From Asaia bogorensis (GTDB lineage: Bacteria; Pseudomonadota; Alphaproteobacteria; Reyranellales; Reyranellaceae): a stretch of 37,485 bases of DNA. The stretch covers positions 1 to 37,485 of the forward strand of contig CAMDQJ010000034.1 in NCBI GenBank assembly GCA_945905835.1, in the 5' to 3' direction. A program made the translations under genes and the position numbers. Of this stretch, positions 1-9,278 are shown one piece after another (the first letter of the stretch is position 1; every line of letters begins with the position of its first letter). The notes below the pieces were generated by a model, which made no database searches, was not told the origin of the DNA, and worked only from the letters and a program-made list of their open reading frames with translations.

Positions 1-754
1 GCTCCTTGAGGATGCGCTCCTCGAGGTCGTGCTCGGGATCGAACAGCAGCGTCAGCGAGATGTCCGTCGCCTCGGTCACGGTGACGTGCGCCACGTTGGC
101 GATCTCGACCGAATCGGCCGCCGCCGCCACAGGTCTTTTCCTTGGGTCAAGGATGGTGAACTCGACCTTGGCGCTCTTGGGCAGGAGCGCGCCGCGCCAG
201 CGCCGCGGCCGGAAGGCGTTGATCGGGGTCAGCGCCAACAGGCCGGTGCCGAGCGGGATGATCGGGCCGTGCGCCGAGAGATTGTAGGCGGTGGAGCCCG
301 CCGGCGTGGCCACCAGCACGCCATCGCAGTGCAGTTCCGGGATGCGCTTGCGGCGGTCGACGGCAATGGCGATGCGCGCAGTCTGGCGGCTGGAGCGCAG
401 CAGCGAGACCTCGTTGATGGCGAGCGCCTCGAATTTCTGGCCGCGCGTGGTGCGCGCGACCATGCGCAGCGGCGTCAGCTTGATCTCGCGCGCCTTCCGG
501 ATCCGCGCCAGCAGAGCGGCCGGCCGGTACTGGTTCATCAGGAAGCCGATGGTGCCGAGGTTCATGCCGTAGATCGGCGTGCCGCGCTTGAGCGAGCGGT
601 GCAGCGTCTGCAGCATCAGCCCGTCGCCGCCCAGCACCACCACCACGTCGGCCTCGGCCGGCGGCACATGGCCATGCTGGCGGCGCAGGGTTTTCAGCGC
701 CCGCTGGGCCTCCTGGGTGGAATTGGCGACGAAGGAAATCGAGGAGGCGGCCAT
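1..754 (-). CDS. nadK: NAD kinase (3' end just cut off)
   Basis: This gene makes NADP+ by ATP-dependent phosphorylation of NAD+ in the cytoplasm. The translation starts [17 protein letters not shown] and carries the family's GGDG motif ([11 protein letters not shown], about residue 50), the NLGTIGFL segment, the AINEVS segment and the D-G-x(3)-A-T-P-A-G-S-T-A-Y block that binds the dinucleotide. The reading frame is still open at base 1 after [11 protein letters not shown] kinases of this type usually end a few residues later, so only the last two or three codons and the stop are missing. ATG at 754 is the natural start. A TTG lies ten codons upstream in frame but would add residues the family does not need. 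The gene is divergent from the dioxygenase at 857, with about 100 bp between them. The assignment is firm from the motifs. Confidence 0.93.
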   Translation of the reverse strand, partial: MAASSISFVANSTQEAQRALKTLRRQHGHVPPAEADVVVVLGGDGLMLQTLHRSLKRGTPIYGMNLGTIGFLMNQYRPAALLARIRKAREIKLTPLRMVARTTRGQKFEALAINEVSLLRSSRQTARIAIAVDRRKRIPELHCDGVLVATPAGSTAYNLSAHGPIIPLGTGLLALTPINAFRPRRWRGALLPKSAKVEFTILDPRKRPVAAAADSVEIANVAHVTVTEATDISLTLLFDPEHDLEERILKE

Positions 755-856
755 GTGATATCTGCGTTGCGGGCGGTGCAAGAATCGTACTATAGCCGGC
801 CCGGCCTGCTTTGCGGTAAATTACGTCTTGAAGAACAGACTGCTTGGAGGAACGCG
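755..856. promoter_or_regulatory. Divergent intergenic region nadK / dioxygenase
   Basis: These 102 bases separate two divergent genes and must hold their promoters. A TACTAT hexamer at 788-793 is a candidate -10 element for the plus strand, but the best -35-like sequence (TTGCGG, 767-772) sits only 15 bp away, so the match is weak. The plus-strand gene has a clear ribosome binding site, GGAGG at 846-850, six bases before its ATG. No operator-like repeat is visible. Confidence 0.3.
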
Positions 857-1738
857 ATGGAGCTGGTTCCGCTCGGTCCGGGGTTTGGCGTCGAAGTGAA
901 GGGTGTCAGCATACTCGACGTCGCCACCGACGCCGAGGCCTACAAGGCCGTGCGCACGGCCTTCGAGACCCATTCGCTGCTGGTTTTCCGCAACCAGGAG
1001 ATCGCCGACGACGTCCAGGTCGCCTATTCCCGGGCTTTCGGCCCGCTCGAGCTCACCAAGGCCGCGTCGCTGGGAGAGAACTCCTTCTATTCCCGGCTGA
1101 CCAATCGCATGCCGAGCGGCGAGATCGTGCCGCCCGACCACCGGCAGATCCTGGTCGCCAAGGCCAATGCGCTCTGGCACACCGATTCGTCGTTCAAGAA
1201 GACGCCGGCGCTGGCCTCGGTGCTGTCGGCGCGCGTGTTGCCCGATGCCGGCGGCGAGACCGAGTTCACCTCGACACGCCTCGCCTGGGAGCGCCTGCCA
1301 CCCGAGCTGCAGACGAAACTGCGCGACGCCATCGCCACGCACTCCTACGCCAACAGCCGCGACCAGATCCATCCCGACCTCGCCACCGAGCTCGAGCGCA
1401 AGCAGCTGCCGCCGGTGCGCTGGCGCATGAACTGGCGCAACCCGTCCAACGACCGCCGCGCGCTCTACGTCGCCAGCCATGCCTACGCCATCGAGGGCAT
1501 GGACGACCGCGACGCGCGCCAGCTCCTGGCGCAACTGCTCGACGAGGCCACGCGCCGCGAATTCGTCTACAGCCACCAGTGGCGGCAGGGCGACGCCGTG
1601 ATGTGGGACAACCGCGCCATGCTGCATCGCGGCCGGCCGTGGCCCTACGAGCGCGAACGCACGATGGTCCGTACCACCATTTCGGCAACCGTCGCCGACG
1701 GCCTCAACGAAGTGAAGCCCACGCCCACGGTGCACTGA
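857..1738 (+). CDS. TauD/TfdA-family 2-oxoglutarate/Fe(II)-dependent dioxygenase
   Basis: Predicted cytoplasmic oxygenase of 293 aa, the usual size for TfdA/TauD enzymes, which use Fe(II), O2 and 2-oxoglutarate to hydroxylate a small acid or sulfonate. The iron-binding facial triad is visible: H108 and D110 in WHTDSSF, and H257 in MLHRGRPW. R268 or R272 (ERTMVRTT) is placed to bind the 2-oxoglutarate carboxylate. The N-terminus (LGPGFGVEVKGV) and the HSLLVFRNQ segment are typical of the 2,4-dichlorophenoxyacetate dioxygenase branch. ATG at 857 has GGAGG six bases upstream; longer in-frame readings would run into the divergent nadK gene. The next gene, a diiron-oxidase-like protein, begins 12 bp after the stop, so the two are probably cotranscribed. 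The substrate cannot be read from the sequence. Confidence 0.9.
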   Translation: MELVPLGPGFGVEVKGVSILDVATDAEAYKAVRTAFETHSLLVFRNQEIADDVQVAYSRAFGPLELTKAASLGENSFYSRLTNRMPSGEIVPPDHRQILVAKANALWHTDSSFKKTPALASVLSARVLPDAGGETEFTSTRLAWERLPPELQTKLRDAIATHSYANSRDQIHPDLATELERKQLPPVRWRMNWRNPSNDRRALYVASHAYAIEGMDDRDARQLLAQLLDEATRREFVYSHQWRQGDAVMWDNRAMLHRGRPWPYERERTMVRTTISATVADGLNEVKPTPTVH

Positions 1739-1750
1739 AGGACCAGGACC

Positions 1751-2629
1751 GTGGGCGCCATCGTTCTGGCCCTCGCCGCTTTTTTCCTCGTCTGGCCCGC
1801 GTCGGCCCAGACCGCCGGCAAGAGCACTGGCGGCGACCCGACCTGTATTCCCCTCGACGAAAACGGCAAGGCGACCGAGGGCGCGCCGCAGTTCAAGAAC
1901 CTGCCGCTCTGCCCCGCGACCGACAACCCCAGCGGGGCCGGACTTCCGACCGACGCGGCGTCTTTCATGGCTTGGTACGAGGCGTTGCGCGAATGCGGCC
2001 CCGGCCAGCACGATCCGCTGTTCTCCTGGATCGCCACGCATGCCGACCTCCAGGCCATGCGCTGGTTCGTCGAGCAGGAAGCAGCCGGCGAGGCCGGCTT
2101 CGACGATCTCGTGGCGCTCACGCAGGTGAAGCTCCCGACAGTGGCCAAGCTCGAGCTGGCGAGGAATTCTTGGGACGAGATGGGGCGTGGCAATCCCCGC
2201 GGCATGCACGGGCCGATCCTCGAGACCCTGGTGCGTACCCTCGGACTCGATCCGCGGCCGCAAAAGACAATTTGGCAATTGGTCGCGCTCGGCAATCTCA
2301 TGACCGCGCTCGCGCTCAACCGGCGTTACACATTCCAGTCGACCGGTGCGCTCGGCGCGATCGAGATGACCGCGCCGGACCGGGCCGAGGCGGTTGCGCG
2401 GGGACTGGCGCGACTCGGCGTGGACCATGCGAGCTGCCGCTATTTCGATCTGCACGCCGTGCTCGACCGTAAGCACTCCGCGGACTGGAACCGCGAGGTG
2501 ATCCTGCCGCTCGTCACGTCCGATCCGGGGCTCGCGCGCCCGATTGCCGAAGGCGCATTGATGCGGCTTTCGGCAGGCGCCCGCTGCTTCGAGCGCTATC
2601 GCAGCCAATTCCGTCTGTCTCACCTCTAG
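1751..2629 (+). CDS. Iron-containing redox enzyme of the heme-oxygenase-like diiron oxidase (HDO) type, apparently exported
   Basis: Protein of 292 aa. Residues 100-285 match my knowledge of the Haem_oxygenas_2 / iron-containing redox enzyme family: FVEQEAAGEAGFDDL (107-120), the helix LARNSWDEMG with E143, MHG (H153), GALGAIEMTAP (E205) and the closing helix YFDLHAVLDRKHSADW with H235, D239 and H242. These acidic and His residues are likely metal ligands. Relatives such as UndA and SznF oxidise fatty acids or amino-acid-derived substrates. The GTG start has AAGGA (1738-1742) eight bases upstream. From this start, residues 1-20 form a signal peptide ending in P-A-S-A-Q, which is odd for a family usually found in the cytoplasm. 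A segment with C32 and C54 follows before the enzyme domain. An internal start would remove the signal. The gene sits between the dioxygenase and an MFS transporter. Confidence 0.75.
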   Translation: MGAIVLALAAFFLVWPASAQTAGKSTGGDPTCIPLDENGKATEGAPQFKNLPLCPATDNPSGAGLPTDAASFMAWYEALRECGPGQHDPLFSWIATHADLQAMRWFVEQEAAGEAGFDDLVALTQVKLPTVAKLELARNSWDEMGRGNPRGMHGPILETLVRTLGLDPRPQKTIWQLVALGNLMTALALNRRYTFQSTGALGAIEMTAPDRAEAVARGLARLGVDHASCRYFDLHAVLDRKHSADWNREVILPLVTSDPGLARPIAEGALMRLSAGARCFERYRSQFRLSHL

Positions 2630-2671
2630 CGGCCTTGCGCCCGGCAGGCCTCGGGCCCACCCTCCGCAGCA

Positions 2672-3913
2672 ATGAATTGGAGGATACCGGCGCTCGCGCC
2701 GTTTGCGATCAAGAGCTTCCGTTTCCAGTGGCCGGCCGATCTGCTGGCCTCCTGGGCGTTCGAGATGGAAGGACTCATACTGGGCTGGTTCGTGCTGGTC
2801 GCGACCGGCTCGGTGCTGGCGCTTGCCGTTTTCGGCTCGCTGCAATTTCTCGGCACGCTGATCTCGCCGCTGTTCGGGGTGGCTGGTGACCGTATCGGCT
2901 ATCGCAATCTCCTCTGCCTGATGCGCGCCACCTATCTCCTGGTTGCGGTCCTGCTGATGCTGCTGTTCATCACCGGCGCAGCTACCCCGGTGCCGGTGTT
3001 CGTGCTCGCCACGCTGATCGGGCTGGTGCGGCCGTCCGACATCACGCTGCGCCAGCTCCTGGTCGGCGAAACCATGCCGGCCGACCTGCTGATGCGCGCC
3101 GCCAGCGTCTCGCGCACCACCGCCGACACCGCCCGCATCGCCGGCGCTCTCACCGGCGCCGCCCTGGTCGCGGCGCTGGGCTCCGGCCTCGCCTATCTCG
3201 GCGTCTGCGCCGTCTACCTGGTGAGCCTGCTGCTGACCCTGGGCGTCGGCCTGCGCCGCGTCCGCGTGCTGGGCGAAAACGAGCTCGCGGTGTCGCCCCT
3301 CAAGGCGCTGCGGGAGGGCTTTGCCTATGTCTGGTCGACGCCCGATCTGCGCGCCGTGATGCTGCTGGCCTTCATGATGAATTTCGCCGCCTACCCGGTC
3401 ATCAGCTCGCTGCTGGCCTATGTCGCGCGCGAGATCTACGGCCTCGACCAGACCGGGCTTGGCTGGCTGATCGCGAGCTTCTCGGGGGGCGCGCTGCTCG
3501 GTTCGATCGCGCTCTCGACCCACGGCGCGCGCATCCAGCCGGCGCGGTTCATGCTGGTCAGCGCCATCCTCTGGTTCAGTCTCGATCTGGTTTTCTCACT
3601 GGTGCAGGACCCCGGCTGGGGCCGGGCGGTGCTGTTCGCCGCAGGCTTCGTCCAGAGCTTCTGCATGATCCCGATGGCGGTGATCCTGCTGCGCACCTCG
3701 GCGCCCGAATTCCGCGGCCGCGTGCTGGGGGTCCGCATGCTCGCCGTCTACGGCATGCCGCTCGGCCTGCTGCTCTCCGGTCCGCTGGTCGAATACTCCG
3801 GCTACGCGATCACCGGCTCGCTCTACAGCCTGGTGGGTGTGGCCTTCACCCTGTGGATCGCGGTGCGCTGGCGGCGGCACCTCTGGCAGCGGGATGCGCG
3901 GTCCAACCGGTAA
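2672..3913 (+). CDS. MFS transporter, EntS/MFS_3-like efflux type
   Basis: Inner-membrane protein of 413 aa with about twelve hydrophobic segments, a normal length for the major facilitator superfamily. The loop GVAGDRIGYRNLL (about residues 70-82) matches the D-R-x-G-R signature between helices 2 and 3. The overall pattern (SLQFLGTLISPLFGVAGDRIG at the start, LIGLVRPSDITLRQLLVGE around the fourth helix, and a cytoplasmic loop with RVLGENELAVSPLKALREGF) is like the enterobactin-exporter branch, so export of a small molecule is the best guess. ATG at 2672 is chosen because it begins just before the first membrane segment; no strong ribosome binding site is visible. It lies 42 bp after the diiron oxidase and probably shares its transcript. 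The C-terminus is basic and cytoplasmic (WRRHLWQRDARSNR). Confidence 0.87.
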   Translation: MNWRIPALAPFAIKSFRFQWPADLLASWAFEMEGLILGWFVLVATGSVLALAVFGSLQFLGTLISPLFGVAGDRIGYRNLLCLMRATYLLVAVLLMLLFITGAATPVPVFVLATLIGLVRPSDITLRQLLVGETMPADLLMRAASVSRTTADTARIAGALTGAALVAALGSGLAYLGVCAVYLVSLLLTLGVGLRRVRVLGENELAVSPLKALREGFAYVWSTPDLRAVMLLAFMMNFAAYPVISSLLAYVAREIYGLDQTGLGWLIASFSGGALLGSIALSTHGARIQPARFMLVSAILWFSLDLVFSLVQDPGWGRAVLFAAGFVQSFCMIPMAVILLRTSAPEFRGRVLGVRMLAVYGMPLGLLLSGPLVEYSGYAITGSLYSLVGVAFTLWIAVRWRRHLWQRDARSNR

Positions 3914-4014
3914 CGCAAGACCCGGAAACTGCCCTCGTTTGCGTTGGGCATGCGGCAACTATCTCCCCGGGACGGGTGTTATGAAGGCACCCAATTCCCC
4001 AGAGGAGGCATTCC

Positions 4015-4422
4015 ATGAAGCGACTTACCCTCGTACTCGCCCTGATCGGCGCCGTCGGCGCGGCGCAGGCCCAGCAGGTCTATCCGACCGACCCGCCGAA
4101 GGGCCCGGTCCATATCGACCGCTCCGGCGCCGCCAAGGACGCTACCGGTGCGCGGATCGACGCCAACGACAATCGCGTCATCGGCAGCGAGAAATGGCGG
4201 CCCAACCCCGGCGATCCGCCGAGCCGGCGGTCCGAGACGATGCCTGATCGGCCGAAGCCGCCGCAGCCTTCGATCTCCGCCCAGCCGCCCCAGCTTGGCG
4301 AGGCCGTCCCGGCCAACTGGCGGGAGTCCTTCAAGGACGAATACGGCTTCCGCTACGACGGCCGCGGTAACCGCATCGATGGGCGCGGCAGCATCATCTC
4401 CCCGCAGTCGAAGTCGCCGTAG
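4015..4422 (+). CDS. Small exported protein of unknown function with two related short motifs
   Basis: I do not recognise this 135-aa protein. It begins with a clear Sec signal peptide (residues 1-20, MKRLTLVLAL then GAVGAAQAQ, cleavage after AQA). The mature part is hydrophilic and rich in Pro, Asp and Gly. Two stretches resemble each other: residues 42-55 (DATGARIDANDNRV) and residues 115-128 (DGRGNRIDGRGSII). Both share D-x-x-G-x-R-I-D, which suggests an internal duplication. A proline-rich linker (residues 62-97) joins them. The ribosome binding site is strong, AGAGGAGG at 4001-4008, six bases before ATG. A G+C-rich hairpin follows the stop, so the gene is probably its own transcription unit. 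It could be a periplasmic structural or binding protein; there is no catalytic motif to suggest an enzyme. Confidence 0.75.
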   Translation: MKRLTLVLALIGAVGAAQAQQVYPTDPPKGPVHIDRSGAAKDATGARIDANDNRVIGSEKWRPNPGDPPSRRSETMPDRPKPPQPSISAQPPQLGEAVPANWRESFKDEYGFRYDGRGNRIDGRGSIISPQSKSP

Positions 4423-4447
4423 CCCGACGACATAAAGCAAAGAGAGA

Positions 4448-4478
4448 GCCCGGCGGCCGCACGGCCAGCCGGGCCTTT
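4448..4478 (+). terminator. Probable transcription terminator after the small exported protein
   Basis: GCCCGGC (4448-4454) pairs with GCCGGGC (4468-4474), and GGCC (4455-4458) can pair with GGCC (4463-4466), giving an 11-bp stem with one bulged A. A short CTTT follows the stem. The run of T is too short for a textbook intrinsic terminator, but position (26 bases after a stop, 69 before the next start) and stability fit. Confidence 0.55.
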
Positions 4479-4543
4479 CGCGTGGCGCCAACCTCGTGAC
4501 GCCGGGCCGTTGCGTCCTCGGGCCCGGCGGCTAGAGTGCCGGC

Positions 4544-5509
4544 ATGCTCATCCGATTCCTGGTATCCGCTCTCGCCACCGTCCTGCTGCCGCTTGCCGTT
4601 CAGGCTCAGGATTATCCCAACCGGCCGATCAAGCTGCTGGTGCCCTGGGCGCCTGGCGGCTCGACCGATTCGCTCGGCCGCATCCTGGCGCAGAAGCTCT
4701 CGGAGCAGATGGGCCAGCTCTGGGTGATCGAGAACAAGCCGGGCGCCACCGGCACCATCGGCCACGCCATCGTCGCGCGCGCGGCGCCGGACGGCTACAC
4801 GTTCCTCTTCGCCTCCAACAGCACCTTCTCGATCGCCAGCCACCTCTACAAGGACCTGACCTACGACGACGTGAAGTCCTTTGCGCCGGTATCGTGGGCG
4901 GGCTTCAACGCCCAGATCCTGTCGGTGCACCCGAGCGTGCCGGTGAAGAGCTACGCCGAGCTGGTCGCGCTGGCCAAGGCCAAGCCCGGGGAGATCAATT
5001 TCTCGACCGCCGGCATCGGCTCGACCAGCCATCTCGCGACCGAGCTGCTGATGGCGATGGCCGGCATCAGGATGACCCATGTGCCCTACAAGGGCGGCGA
5101 TCCCTCGCTGCAGGCGGTGCTGGCCGGCGAGACCAAGATGTCCTTCGTGGATATTTCCTCGGCGGCGCCGCATGCCAATGCCGGCAAGCTGCGGACGCTT
5201 GCCACCAGCACGGCCAAGCGCATCTCGGTGATGCCCGACCTGCCGACCATCGCTGAATCGGGCCTTCCCGGCTTCGAATCGATGACCGCCTTCGCTATGT
5301 GGGCGCCGGCCGGCACGCCGCAGGCGATCGTCGATCGCGTCGCCAGGGAGATCGACAAGGCACTGGCCAGCGAGGACGTGAAGAAGGTGCTCAAGGTCCA
5401 GGGCGTCGAACCGGTCGGTGGCACGCCGTCGGCGCTCGCGGACTTTCAGAAGGCCGATTCGGCGAAGTGGGGCCGGATCATCAAGGAGCGCGGCATCAAG
5501 TTCGAGTAG
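4544..5509 (+). CDS. Bug-family tripartite tricarboxylate transporter substrate-binding protein
   Basis: Periplasmic solute receptor of 321 aa. Residues 1-22 are a signal peptide (ending VQAQD). The mature protein has the hallmarks of Bug/TctC receptors: YPNRPIKLLVPWAPGGSTD (24-42), ENKPGATGTIG (62-72), the APDGYT turn (about 80-85), the HVPYKGG loop and the C-terminal LPTIAESGLPGFE segment. Such proteins bind a carboxylate between two domains and normally hand it to TctA/TctB membrane proteins. No tctA or tctB gene is near, which is common for this expanded family. Start ATG 4544 is set by the signal peptide; the ribosome binding site is weak. The gene stands alone between a hairpin at 4448 and the ABC transporter at 5577. 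The ligand is unknown. Confidence 0.93.
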   Translation: MLIRFLVSALATVLLPLAVQAQDYPNRPIKLLVPWAPGGSTDSLGRILAQKLSEQMGQLWVIENKPGATGTIGHAIVARAAPDGYTFLFASNSTFSIASHLYKDLTYDDVKSFAPVSWAGFNAQILSVHPSVPVKSYAELVALAKAKPGEINFSTAGIGSTSHLATELLMAMAGIRMTHVPYKGGDPSLQAVLAGETKMSFVDISSAAPHANAGKLRTLATSTAKRISVMPDLPTIAESGLPGFESMTAFAMWAPAGTPQAIVDRVAREIDKALASEDVKKVLKVQGVEPVGGTPSALADFQKADSAKWGRIIKERGIKFE

Positions 5510-5576
5510 AACGCTCGGTTGCCCCTCCCGGGTCCTGATTCTAAAGTCTCGAAAGGGAACGAATAGGGGGATCTGA

Positions 5577-6641
5577 ATGGATCGCAAGACTTTTGGCCGT
5601 CGCGAGACGATGACATTGCTGGGCGGCACGGCCGCCATGACGGCCGCCGGACCGGCTTTCGGCCAGGCCGCGCCGCCGAAGCCTGCCCAGATCGTTGTCA
5701 ACCATTCCGGCGGGTCGATGGGCACGGCCATGCGCAAGGCTTTCTTCACCACCTACGAGAAGAAGTACGGCATCCGCGTCGTCGAGACGAGCCCGGCCGA
5801 CTTCGGCAAGCTGCGCGCCATGGTCGACGCCAAGAACGTCGAATGGGACATCACCGAGATCGGCGGCCAGGACGCCATCCGTGCGACCAAGCTCGATTTG
5901 ATCGAGAAGATCGACGCGAAGATCGTCGACCGCTCGAAGTATCCGGCCAAGGCGCAGTCGCCTTCGGTCTTCGCCTCGTCGGTCTACACCACCATCATCG
6001 GCTACCGCACCGACGTGTTCAAAGGCGGCACCCATCCCAAGGGCTGGTCCGACTGGTGGGACACCAAGAAGTTCCCCGGCGCGCGCTCGATGCGCAACCA
6101 TCCGACCGACAATCTCGAGTTCGCGCTGATCGCCGACGGCGTGCCCAAGGACAAGGTCTATCCGATCGACTTCGACCGCGCTTTCAAGAAGCTCGACCAG
6201 ATCAAGTCGGCGGTCACGGTGTGGTGGTCGACCGGCCAGCAGCCGGCGCAGCTCCTGCTCGACAAGGAAGTCGTGCTGGCGACCGGCTGGAACGGCCGCT
6301 TCTACGACATCATCAAGAAGGGCGCGCCGGTCGAGATCGAGTGGAACGAGGGTGCGCTGAAGCAGGGCAGCTTCGTCATTCCCAAGGGCGCCAAGAATCC
6401 CTACTGGGCAAACAAGATGCTGGCCGAGATGTCGGTGCCGCAGCAGCAGGCGATCTACGCCACCGAGCTCGGCTATCCCGGCCTCAACCTCGAATCGCTG
6501 AACTTCGTCGACGCCAAGGTGAAGCCCTACCTGCCGACGCTCTACGTCGACAAGCAGTTCTGGATCGACGATGCCTGGTATGCCGAGAACGGCGCCAAGG
6601 CGCAGGAGCTGTGGAACGCCTGGATGCTCAAGAAGGCCTAG
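5577..6641 (+). CDS. ABC transporter substrate-binding protein, PotD/polyamine type
   Basis: Periplasmic binding protein of 354 aa for the importer encoded by the next three genes. The N-terminus MDRKTFGRRETMTLLGG with the hydrophobic run that follows reads as a twin-arginine (Tat) or Sec signal, cleaved near A-F-G-Q-A (about residue 30). The body (WDITEIGGQDAIR, VYTTIIGYRTDVF, GWSDWWDTKKFPG, VWWSTGQQPAQLL) matches the spermidine/putrescine-binding subgroup of extracellular solute proteins. The aromatic residues in GWSDWW and VTVWWST are where that family cages its cationic ligand. ATG 5577 is preceded by an AGGGGG stretch. The stop TAG directly abuts the GTG of the ATPase. The actual ligand may be a polyamine, an opine or another amine. 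Confidence 0.9.
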   Translation: MDRKTFGRRETMTLLGGTAAMTAAGPAFGQAAPPKPAQIVVNHSGGSMGTAMRKAFFTTYEKKYGIRVVETSPADFGKLRAMVDAKNVEWDITEIGGQDAIRATKLDLIEKIDAKIVDRSKYPAKAQSPSVFASSVYTTIIGYRTDVFKGGTHPKGWSDWWDTKKFPGARSMRNHPTDNLEFALIADGVPKDKVYPIDFDRAFKKLDQIKSAVTVWWSTGQQPAQLLLDKEVVLATGWNGRFYDIIKKGAPVEIEWNEGALKQGSFVIPKGAKNPYWANKMLAEMSVPQQQAIYATELGYPGLNLESLNFVDAKVKPYLPTLYVDKQFWIDDAWYAENGAKAQELWNAWMLKKA

Positions 6642-7668
<1,027 letters not shown>

Positions 7669-7685
<17 letters not shown>

Positions 7686-8484
7686 CGGCTTCTGGCCCGC
7701 CACGCCGGCCCTGCTGCTGCTGGGCGTGTTCTTCCTCTTTCCCGTCATCCGCATGCTGGGCTTCAGCATCGAGACGGGGAACCTCGACTGGTACGCCAAG
7801 GCGCTGGGCGAGGGGCTTTATCTCCGGGTGTTCTGGAACACCTTCGAGATCGCTGTATTTGTCACATTGTTCTGCCTGCTGCTGGGCTATCCGCTGGGCT
7901 TTCTGATCGCCACGACGACGCCGTTCTGGGCGACCATGGGTTTCATCTTCGTGCTGCTGCCACTATGGACCTCGGTGCTGGTCCGCACCTACGCCTGGAT
8001 GGTGCTGCTCGGCCGCAACGGCGTCTTCAACCGCATGCTGATCGATTCCGGCGTCACGACTGATCCGCTGCCGCTGCTGCACAATCTCACCGGCGTGCTG
8101 ATCGGCATGGTGCATGTTCTGCTGCCCTACATGGTGCTGCCGATCTACGGCGCGGTGAAGCGGCTCGATCCGGCCATCGTTGCGGCGGCGCAGGGGCTCG
8201 GCGCCTCGTCGTGGCGCATCTTCTGGCGCATTTATCTCCCGCTGACGCTGAACGGCATCTTTGCCGGCTCGGTGATCGTCTTCGTGTTGTCGCTCGGCTT
8301 CTACATCACGCCGGCTCTGCTGGGCGGCGGCCGGGTCATGATGATCGCCGTGCTGATCGAGCAGCAGGTGCGCGAGACGCTGAACTGGCAGTTTGCCGCA
8401 GCGCTCTCGGCCGTGCTGCTGGCTTTCACGCTCGCCGTCTATGCCCTGGCGCAGCGGACGATGCGGGCGGAGCCCGTCAAGTGA
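7669..8484 (+). CDS. ABC transporter permease, PotB type
   Basis: Inner-membrane permease of 271 aa with six predicted membrane helices. The EAA loop that docks on the ATPase is AAAQGLGASSWRIFWRIYLP (about residues 170-190). The N-terminal segment FWPATPALLLLGVFFLFPVIRMLGFS and the conserved WTSVLVRTYAWMVLLGRNG stretch are typical of the PotB branch. ATG 7669 lies inside the end of the ATPase gene (17-nt overlap), so translation is probably coupled. An earlier GTG in frame at 7636 would only add residues inside the ATPase frame. The gene ends in GTGA, where the second permease starts. Confidence 0.92.
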
Positions 8485-9263
8485 GCGGGCGTCGTGGCCT
8501 GATCGCGGCCTGCGCGGTCATCTACTTCTTCCTGATGCTGCCGCTGCTGGTGGTCTTCCCGATCTCGCTCAGCTCGGCGCCCTACATGCAATTCCCGCCG
8601 CCGGGCTTTTCCTGGCAGTGGTACGAGCGCTATCTCGACGATCCGCAATGGATCGACGCCACCTGGCGCTCGCTCTATGTCGGCGTGGCGACGGCAGCGC
8701 TCGCGCTCGCTCTTGGCGTGCCACTCTCCTTCAGCCTGGCGCGCGGAAAATTCTTCGGCAAGGACCTGATCGACCGCATCGCCATGGCGCCGGTCATCGT
8801 GCCCACCATCATCGTCTCTGTGGCGGTCTACGGCCTCTTCGCCAAGCTGAAGCTGATCGGCATGTGGTACGGCCTGGTCGTCGCCCATACGGTGCTGGCG
8901 CTGCCCTTCGTCGTGCTGGTGATGGTGGCGGGCCTGCGCGACTTCGACCGTGGCCTGGAACAGGCGGCCGAGGGACTGGGCGCCAGCCGCTGGCGCACGC
9001 TCACGCGAGTCACGCTGCCGCTGCTGCGGCCGAGCCTGGTTTCCGCCGGGCTTCTTGCCTTTATCACCTCGTTCGACGAGGTCGTGGTCGCACTTTTTCT
9101 GTCGGGCGCCAACATGACGCTGCCCAAGAAGATGTTCGACAATATCCTGATGGAGATCGACCCCACCATCGCGGCGGTGTCGGTGATGCAGATCATCCTG
9201 GTTACCGTCGTCCTCGTCCTGATCGGCCGCTTCGGCCGCGGGTTGAGCGCGACAGCGAGATAG
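8481..9263 (+). CDS. ABC transporter permease, PotC type
   Basis: Second permease of the importer, 260 aa with about six membrane helices. The EAA loop is QAAEGLGASRWRTLTRVTLP (about residues 160-180), followed by the FITSFDEVVVALFLSG segment that marks PotC-like proteins. The GTG start at 8481 overlaps the preceding stop by four bases (GTGA), which indicates translational coupling. I chose this start because the hydrophobic first helix (LIAACAVIYFFLMLPLLVVFP) begins seven residues later; longer readings only run back through the potB-like gene in another frame. The oxidase gene starts 15 bp after the stop. Confidence 0.92.
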   Translation: MSGRRGLIAACAVIYFFLMLPLLVVFPISLSSAPYMQFPPPGFSWQWYERYLDDPQWIDATWRSLYVGVATAALALALGVPLSFSLARGKFFGKDLIDRIAMAPVIVPTIIVSVAVYGLFAKLKLIGMWYGLVVAHTVLALPFVVLVMVAGLRDFDRGLEQAAEGLGASRWRTLTRVTLPLLRPSLVSAGLLAFITSFDEVVVALFLSGANMTLPKKMFDNILMEIDPTIAAVSVMQIILVTVVLVLIGRFGRGLSATAR

Positions 9264-9278
9264 CGAAGGAGCGACCCA

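Noticed and set aside
821-3523. A 900-codon open frame on the minus strand
   Set aside because: It lies opposite three well-supported genes, is rich in Arg, Gln, Gly and His, has no recognisable domain and is a typical high-GC shadow frame.
3912-3945. Possible terminator after the MFS gene (AACGCAA with TTGCGTT)
   Set aside because: The 7-bp stem has a 20-base loop, a competing TGCCC/GGGCA pairing and no T-run, so it is too weak to call.
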